A program made the position numbers and the translations under genes. From assembly GCA_937888925.1 (NCBI GenBank), contig CALARM010001122.1, forward strand, positions 1-16,406: DNA of 16,406 nt. Direction: 5' to 3'. Positions 14,301 to 16,406 of this stretch are shown in pieces; positions within the stretch are counted from its first letter, which is position 1; every line of letters starts with the position of its first letter. Source of the stretch: an uncultured Synergistia bacterium. Its GTDB lineage: Bacteria; Eremiobacterota; SpSt-956; JAKJGF01. The notes beneath the pieces are model-generated. The model searched no databases. It was not told the origin of the DNA and saw only the letters and a program-made list of their open reading frames with translations.

Positions 14301-16406
14301 GAGGATCTATTGGGACATAGGTTCCTCCTGCTTTCAGCACGGCAAGAATGCTTACTATCATGTCACAGGAAGGTTCCAGGAAAATTACAACTCTGCTCTC
14401 ACGTTTTACTCCTTCCCGTCTGAGAAAATGAGCCAGTTTATTCGCTTTTTCATTTAATTCACCGTAAGACAGTTTTTCGTCTCTGTACACAACAGCAGTT
14501 CTGTCTGAGTGCAGATCTGCCTGTTTCTCTATAAGTTCATGAATTGTTACATCCCGGGCGAACTTATAATAAGTATCATTGAAGGTTTTAAAAAGCAGAT
14601 TTTTTTCTTCATCAGAAACTATATCTATATCTTTAAGTAGACCTTCAGGATTACTTATTATCCATTTCAGAGCAGATTCCATATGGCATGCGAGCCTTTT
14701 TATTGCATGTTCGGTAAAACAATCTCCATCATAAGAAACATTTACAGACAGGTCTTTTTTCGGCACTATTACTACATTCAGAGGGTATGTAGATTTGCCG
14801 TATGTTTTTATATCTTTCATACCAAGCATTTCCTGAGAAAAAGGAAAATTTTCAAAAACAAAAAGACTGTAAAAAAGTGCTTCTCCCGGAGGAATACCGC
14901 TCAGAGACTGAAGTTTACTCAGAGATATATGGCTGAAATTAATCCCGTCCTGTATGGAATGGTGCATATTTTTCAGATTATAAATCACTGTTTCATCAGG
15001 ATTTAACTTCGCCCTGAGAGGAATGGTATTTATAAAGAGTCCTATCATATGTTCAACTCCGGGTAAATCGGGAGGTCTCCCTGAAACAGTGGTACCATAG
15101 AGTATATCATCACTTCCGCTGTAACAGGACATGACAGAAGACCAGGCCATCTGGAAAATGGCATTGACCGTCACCTCTGATGAACGGGCAAATTGCTGAC
15201 ATTCCTCAAGAAAACCTGACGGAAGATCGTATATATATTCCCCGGGATTTTCAATAGATTTATGAATGTCCATGCGGGACTTATTTATTGAAAGAGGAGT
15301 CGGTGCAGAAAAATCAGAAAGACACTTCTTCCAGTAATTTATAAGTTCTTCTCTATCCTGTTCAGCCAGCCATTTTATATATGTTTCATATGGCACAGGC
15401 GCTCTGAAATGAAATACTTCCTTATTTACACTACATTCATATCGTCTGTGCAGTTCTCTGAGCAGTAAAGGCATTGACCAGCCGTCAAGAATAATATGGT
15501 GATAGGTCCAGAGGAATCTGTATTTACATCTGTCCAGAATAAAAAGGTAAAGAGAACCTGCAGGAGGAGTCTTAAGATTGGAAACGGAACGTCTTGATTT
15601 TTCAAGGATCTCTCTTATTGTTTTTTCCTGTTCGGAAGAATCCACTTCACTTAAATCCACTGTATTCCATGGCAGAGGAACGTTTTTATAAACTATCTGA
15701 TAAGGTTTTTCACTTTCTTCCCAGACAAAACCTGTACGGAAAACAGCATGAAGGGAAAATATATCACACCATGCCTGTTTAAGAGCATCTATACAGATCT
15801 CTCCTTCATAACTCCAGGAAACCTGTGTACAATAATTATCAGAATCAGGAGCAGCCAGGGCATGAAAAAGAAGTCCTTCCTGAAGAGGAGACAGTTCATA
15901 TATAGCTTCAACAGAAGAAAGATCTCCCATAGTCTCAAGGAAAGACCTGGTAACACCGGCAAAGTGGTCAATCTCTTCCTTTTCTCCCATGTCTTTCTCT
16001 GTATCAGACACTTTTTCAGTTGCTTTTTCTGAGGCTGATTTCAGTTCAGCCTCCAGAGAAATTGCCGCTATGGTCGGGTGTCTAAGAAGATGTGATGCAG
16101 TAATACGGATTCCCTCTTTATGGGCTCTTGCCACTACCTGAATACTCATAATAGAGTCTCCGCCGAGGCTGAAGAAATTATCATAAATTCCCACTCTGTC
16201 ACAGGAAAGAACTTCTTTCCATATACGGGCAAGTATTTCTTCTATTTCATTCCTGGGGGCCACATAGGTTTCATGGGATGCCATGTCACTCTCTTCAGGC
16301 ACGGGAAGAGATTTTCTGTCTAACTTCCCATGGGCAGTAACAGGAATTTTATCGATTTTTATAAAGCATGACGGGATCATGTAATCGGGCAGGAACTGTG
16401 AAAGTT
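5377..16406 (-). CDS. NRPS, C-terminal part: (A)-T-C-A-T-E-C-C*-A-T-R-cNBD
   Basis: An open frame of more than 3,670 codons enters from the right edge and ends at TGA (5377-5379). The Met at 16380 lies inside the end of an adenylation domain (L-P-D-Y-M-I-P-S), so it is not the start; the gene's true 5' end is outside the window. Residue numbers here count that Met as 1. Domain order: end of A0; T1 (Ser76); C1 (HHIILDG, 294-300); A1 (about 611-1088); T2 (Ser1138); E (HHLFID, 1323-1328); C2 (HHILIDG, 1788-1794); C3 with decayed motif HSIIFDD (2225-2231); A2 (about 2545-3021); T3 (Ser3069); thioester reductase (TGGTGFLG, 3165-3172); and a C-terminal cyclic-nucleotide-binding-like domain (about 3527-3660). 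It is a cytoplasmic multimodular synthetase that should build a peptide with at least one D-residue and release it by NAD(P)H reduction as an aldehyde or alcohol. Assignment as an NRPS is certain; the product is unknown. Confidence 0.97.
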   Translation of the reverse strand, partial: LSQFLPDYMIPSCFIKIDKIPVTAHGKLDRKSLPVPEESDMASHETYVAPRNEIEEILARIWKEVLSCDRVGIYDNFFSLGGDSIMSIQVVARAHKEGIRITASHLLRHPTIAAISLEAELKSASEKATEKVSDTEKDMGEKEEIDHFAGVTRSFLETMGDLSSVEAIYELSPLQEGLLFHALAAPDSDNYCTQVSWSYEGEICIDALKQAWCDIFSLHAVFRTGFVWEESEKPYQIVYKNVPLPWNTVDLSEVDSSEQEKTIREILEKSRRSVSNLKTPPAGSLYLFILDRCKYRFLWTYHHIILDGWSMPLLLRELHRRYECSVNKEVFHFRAPVPYETYIKWLAEQDREELINYWKKCLSDFSAPTPLSINKSRMDIHKSIENPGEYIYDLPSGFLEECQQFARSSEVTVNAIFQMAWSSVMSCYSGSDDILYGTTVSGRPPDLPGVEHMIGLFINTIPLRAKLNPDETVIYNLKNMHHSIQDGINFSHISLSKLQSLSGIPPGEALFYSLFVFENFPFSQEMLGMKDIKTYGKSTYPLNVVIVPKKDLSVNVSYDGDCFTEHAIKRLACHMESALKWIISNPEGLLKDIDIVSDEEKNLLFKTFNDTYYKFARDVTIHELIEKQADLHSDRTAVVYRDEKLSYGELNEKANKLAHFLRREGVKRESRVVIFLEPSCDMIVSILAVLKAGGTYVPIDPHYPPERINYIISDSGAVILIANSHLAEKIKPSIKVLNITDHFIYSGTGENLPHVNNSKDLAYIIYTSGSTGQPKGVMIEHHSLVNLSVWFKNTRGITEKDSVSKYVSFGFDASVPEIFPALISGGSIHIIPEELRLSPVKLNEYFEANNITVALFPTQFGEQFMALTDNRTLRWLEIGGDRLKAFKRQNYEVVNAYGPTEYTVYTSSFIIDKPYENIPVGKPVYNTCVYILNKYGKITPVGIPGELCISGEGVARGYLNREELTKEKFVANPFEPGKRMYRTGDLARWLPDGNIEFLGRIDQQVKIRGFRIELGEIEEALKKIKGIRDAAVIDRSDKQGNKYLCGYYISDIKLKSSELQKELSRFLPDYMIPSCFLKIDKIPLTAHGKLDRKSLPEPEQNDLSSQETYVAPRNEREEILAGLWKHILRCDRVGIYDNFFSLGGDSIISIQIAARAHNEGLHITASQILRNPTIASLSTVTEKILPERKEELLTGEVPLIPVEKWFFEQEFVRLNHFNQAFLFTLKRDGNRDLIENTLHILINHHDGLRLRVRQELQSEGKWIQYYEKPEKIAASVDLVDLSSVTEDLSVFITETCNSLQSSLNITEGPVIRGALFKGHRDGRDRFFIVIHHLFIDMVSWRIIIEDFQNIYRQISEGKSPSLPAKSSSYRYWSESLIKYIPSSEKHRPYWLEVLKDESALPVQYKESTFYDMKDYKVSLSVHDTELLLNVVPSAYNTQINDILLSALLLAFHRSFNVSGLVINLEGHGREETVSDADLSRTVGWFTTIFPVHLKSSSMADYGSIIKSVKEILRNVPDKGLSYGVLRYLSEKGDELKKLEGKRVAFNYLGQIDGSVMDGELFCSGEESSGIAISPDNSIINLLDINGIVFGRALSVVFGYSVHIWDEEQLKELAGHFIESLKEIICHCSKPVTKHLTPSDFPLASISQSFLDGITEPSSIESIYSLSPLQEGLFFHAIAAPDSDEYCTQVSWTYEGELNIESLKHAWQCIFSSHPIFRTAFLWERADKPFQIVYREVSLPWHEIDLSGMDKEKQEEEIEHIRKEVRSHGINLSEPPLSYLHLFNPGSNEYRFIWTCHHILIDGWSMPLIFQELNRSYEAIINREIFDFTPPPPFESYIKWISEQDEEKIIDYWKKNLSDFSTPTPLSINRKPLDIHKSIENLKDHFHNISEDFYLECQKFSRSARITINALVHLAWSSVLSSYSGLDDIVYGITVSGRPSDLMGVEQMIGLFINTIPLRVKLNPDESVIENLKNIQTSIQDGNNFSHISLNKIQSLASIPPGESLFYCLLVFENYPFDEDAVSGKGISIKDLKSYEKSNYPLNLIIAPGKELSIKISYDGDCFTENVIEDMAGHIESSLKWIVQNGDSPLKGIEDRRFLQISPVSPMEYYPVSSVQKRLLFIDQMGNKIIAFNNPFVFSIEGCLDKKKLGDGIDRMIARHDILRTSFHIKDDKPVQKIHEKVRVKRIYREGSEEDIPGIVKDFTRPFDISKAPLLRTCLIKTGINKYIFILDIHSIIFDDISSHIFMKELWSFYEGQELPPLKIQYRDYAFWHESLLNSYEIRRQKKYWHEVYDGEIPRLNLITDRARTSEASLKGKQRFYTIDRALTSALKSWIEEENSTFFMTMFSFFSLLLSKYTGQEDIVIGTHATGRTLPDVNSLIGMFRNLLPVRTYPRRNSTFKEFLRDIEVKIFSAFENQDYETGMIVDSLGIKREAGRYPLFDVFFSVMKKREEKVIENITVKPLIFEFDVAKLDLSMNVIENEDDLTLCIEYRNNLFYDETIDSMAEHYINLIKNTAGKKDVKLKDIDIISDSEKNRLFYEFNKTSMPYNLNRTIHELVEESAMKHADKTAVVCKERHLTYRELNEKGNILAEKLLSAGIKGNEIIAIMVSQTAEMVPGILGILKAGAAFLPVDPSYPSERIAFMLKDSGASILLTEKHLEKYINFDGSVIYLDEDSLWEGIVREGLKRGNPSDLAYIIYTSGTTGKPKGVMIEHHSVVNMSLYHKDLFSLSPQDRVSKYISFGFDAGISELFLCLISGAALHIIPDEIRLSLKDINSYFEENNITCACLPTQFAEQFMNSEENHSLRILYTGGDKLTSFKKQPYKIINCYGPTEYTVITTTFNVEHMHENIPIGKPVANTDIYILDSDGLLLPAGVAGELYISGSGLSRGYLNRPELTSEKFVNNPFRPGEKMYRTGDLVRWLHDGNIEFLGRIDEQVKIRGFRIELGEIEHGLKEYSSVTDAVVIAREITKGDKSLCAYIVSEEDIDIENLKEFLKKTLPEYMVPSYFIRLEKIPLTPNGKVDRKNLPDPHRERDEKEIKLPVNETEKTIARAWEKILEVSNIGMRDNFFTLGGHSLKAVALVAELQKDFEIKLNDVFKYQTIEEMAGNLTGIKDNLKKKLMDIKKDMALPIKSDIKIPEIEEAIQKYRENYKKYTSVDFSVKRKYRHILLTGGTGFLGSYLIRDLLKKDNYYLYVTVRGRSEEESRERLVKKLNYYFGPELFEQYSHRIHILKSDLSSEYLGLDRVLYDDLSLKIDCIINSAAYVKHYGLYKEFYNNNVTSTKNLLDFSLSGKKKDIHHVSTVSVGEGQMKNKKMAIFTEDMVDRGQDSGNYYLQTKLEGEKLLVNARAKGVMVNIYRAGNITFDSETGIFQENIDSNGFYQRMKSFINLGVIPINFGRVDLSYVDGVSGAILSLFDVAEVKQEIFHIENFVKTDLSYLLSSPEAGLNLEQMPLPLIIDYLLEHYDHCDFREYIERLMVHMGWMAYEDIKKMTHVITMSEKTEFILDRAGYKWPSLDIHSLKKMIYETLKERVSLLRKSSVFSGLSSEELSMVAGRAKQVYYGEDSEILTKGQTDRNFYIIARGAVSVSSVSPSGWTGTVYILGEGNIVGEDHIFEEKPSEIIAEPAMGDVLMFVFDSGDMRHLMNILPKLNGNLFIELNHRIETLRKIIVAI
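5380..5802 (-). other. NRPS: C-terminal cyclic-nucleotide-binding-like domain
   Basis: Residues about 3527-3665 read as a Crp/PKA-type sensor: S-V-F-S-G-L-S-S-E-E-L, then N-F-Y-I-I-A-R-G-A-V-S-V (3571-3582), L-G-E-G-N-I-V-G-E-D (3597-3606) and a closing helix. The Gly-Glu of the phosphate-binding cassette is kept (3604-3605), but the usual P-R-x-A reads P-S-E-I, so the phosphate-contacting Arg seems missing. No DNA-binding domain follows. It may bind a different ligand or serve as a structural or dimer domain. Confidence 0.85.
5821..6909 (-). other. NRPS: terminal thioester reductase R domain
   Basis: This is an extended short-chain dehydrogenase with NAD(P) motif T-G-G-T-G-F-L-G (3165-3172), a catalytic Ser/Thr in H-V-S-T-V-S (3295/3296) and Y3327-x-x-x-K3331. 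R domains of this type cleave the carrier thioester by hydride transfer, giving an aldehyde or, after a second reduction, an alcohol. The usual C-terminal end (Y-K-W-P-S-L-D, about 3505-3511) is present. Confidence 0.93.
7066..7284 (-). other. NRPS: carrier domain T3
   Basis: The site is F-F-T-L-G-G-H-S-L with Ser3069 (7174-7176). The G-G-H-S form is the type not paired with an epimerase. It presents the finished chain to the reductase. Confidence 0.93.
7318..8748 (-). other. NRPS: adenylation domain A2
   Basis: Motifs are complete: Y-T-S-G-T-T-G-K-P-K-G (2691-2701), Y-G-P-T-E (2822-2826), Y-R-T-G-D (2906-2910) and P-N-G-K-V-D-R-K with Lys3014. Pocket residues by hand alignment are D2737 A2738 S2741 Q2784 Y2802 G2804 C2821 V2829 I2830 K3014. 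The code is not one I recognise. Confidence 0.93.
8836..10110 (-). other. NRPS: degenerate condensation domain C3
   Basis: This is a full-length C domain (P-V-S-S-V-Q-K-R-L-L-F-I near the start, H-D-I-L-R-T-S-F, R-D-Y-A-F-W, I-G-M-F-R-N-L-L-P-V-R). Its catalytic motif reads H2225-S-I-I-F-D2230-D2231 in place of HHxxxDG, so the catalytic second His is Ser (codon 9703-9705) and the Gly is Asp. It is probably unable to form a peptide bond; the fold seems intact. Confidence 0.9.
10141..11430 (-). other. NRPS: condensation domain C2
   Basis: It follows the post-epimerase linker T-P-S-D-F-P-L-A-S-I-S and starts L-S-P-L-Q-E-G-L-F-F-H-A. The active site H-H-I-L-I-D-G (1788-1794) is intact. It is expected to be a DCL-type domain joining a D-ended donor. 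It is unusual in being followed by a second C domain rather than an A domain. Confidence 0.92.
11521..12822 (-). other. NRPS: epimerization domain E
   Basis: Hallmarks are V-P-L-I-P-V-E-K-W-F-F-E near the start, H-H-L-F-I-D-M-V-S-W (1323-1332), E-G-H-G-R-E (1457-1462), V-G-W-F-T-T-I-F-P and N-Y-L-G-Q (1538-1542). All expected catalytic residues are present, so the A1-derived residue should be delivered as the D-isomer. Confidence 0.93.
12871..13083 (-). other. NRPS: carrier domain T2
   Basis: The site is F-F-S-L-G-G-D-S-I-I with Ser1138 (12967-12969). The G-G-D-S signature fits the epimerase that follows directly. Confidence 0.93.
13117..14550 (-). other. NRPS: adenylation domain A1
   Basis: Core motifs are present: Y-T-S-G-S-T-G-Q-P-K-G (758-768), Y-G-P-T-E (889-893), Y-R-T-G-D (973-977) and the A10 Lys1081. 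By hand alignment to GrsA the pocket residues read D804 A805 P808 Q851 E869 G871 A888 V896 Y897 K1081. I do not recognise this code, so the substrate is unassigned; Asp at the first position indicates an ordinary alpha-amino acid. Confidence 0.93.
14623..15915 (-). other. NRPS: condensation domain C1
   Basis: It starts at L-S-P-L-Q-E-G-L-L-F-H-A, has intact H-H-I-I-L-D-G (294-300, catalytic His295), and later L-F-I-N-T-I-P-L-R. Sequence style is that of C domains that follow an epimerase (DCL type) and is very close to C2, although no E domain precedes it. Expected to be active. Confidence 0.92.
16051..16260 (-). other. NRPS: carrier domain T1
   Basis: The phosphopantetheine site is F-F-S-L-G-G-D-S-I with Ser76 (16153-16155). 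The G-G-D-S form is typical of carriers placed before an epimerase, yet a C domain follows here. T1 and the A-domain tail before it closely resemble the T2 region, pointing to recent module duplication. Confidence 0.93.
16303..16406 (-). other. NRPS: C-terminal end of adenylation domain A0
   Basis: Only the last part of this A domain is visible: L-P-D-Y-M-I-P-S-C-F followed by the A10 motif H-G-K-L-D-R-K-S-L-P, with the catalytic Lys at residue 19. The substrate pocket is outside the window. Confidence 0.9.

Noticed and set aside
16378..16380. Met codon at 16380 as the NRPS start
   Set aside because: It falls inside the conserved L-P-D-Y-M-I-P-S segment of an A domain and the frame is open to the window edge, so the protein begins outside the window.

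Overview
The window is AT-rich bacterial DNA carrying accessory or secondary-metabolism genes. It holds a rightward gene set on the left (about 386-5249) and the C-terminal 11 kb of a giant non-ribosomal peptide synthetase (NRPS) on the opposite strand (5377-16406, cut by the right edge). The Shine-Dalgarno sequences are mostly strong. A twin-arginine-like signal, two exported lipoproteins and a periplasmic amidase-type domain fit a diderm (Gram-negative-type) bacterium, but no marker places the lineage and I do not name one.

Layout, left to right. Positions 1-96 hold the first 32 codons of an unidentified leftward gene with a near-perfect ribosome binding site. Positions 97-385 are intergenic, with a four-copy heptamer repeat and an extended -10 promoter. 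A rightward, probably co-transcribed set follows: a DUF1460 (NlpC/P60-like, N-acetylmuramoyl-L-alanine amidase-like) exported protein; two paralogous lipoproteins, each with one N-terminal domain and four repeats of about 95 residues; and a small Nif11-type RiPP precursor with a GG cleavage site and a 16-residue core. The second lipoprotein appears to start at a rare ATT codon. A hairpin terminator closes the set.

The convergent NRPS has the visible order (A end)-T / C-A-T-E / C-C*-A-T-R-cNBD. Chain release should be reductive (R domain), giving a peptide aldehyde or alcohol. Three architectural oddities stand out: a cyclic-nucleotide-binding-like domain fused after the reductase; a second C domain directly after C2 whose HHxxxDG motif has decayed to HSxxxDD; and a T-C junction that looks like a T-E-C junction with the E domain removed.

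How the parts relate: the NRPS makes and releases a peptide with at least three visible carrier domains and one D-residue. The rightward set looks like an envelope-associated system plus a RiPP precursor with no modifying enzyme or exporter in view. A functional link between the two halves is not shown by the sequence; they converge on one terminator region.
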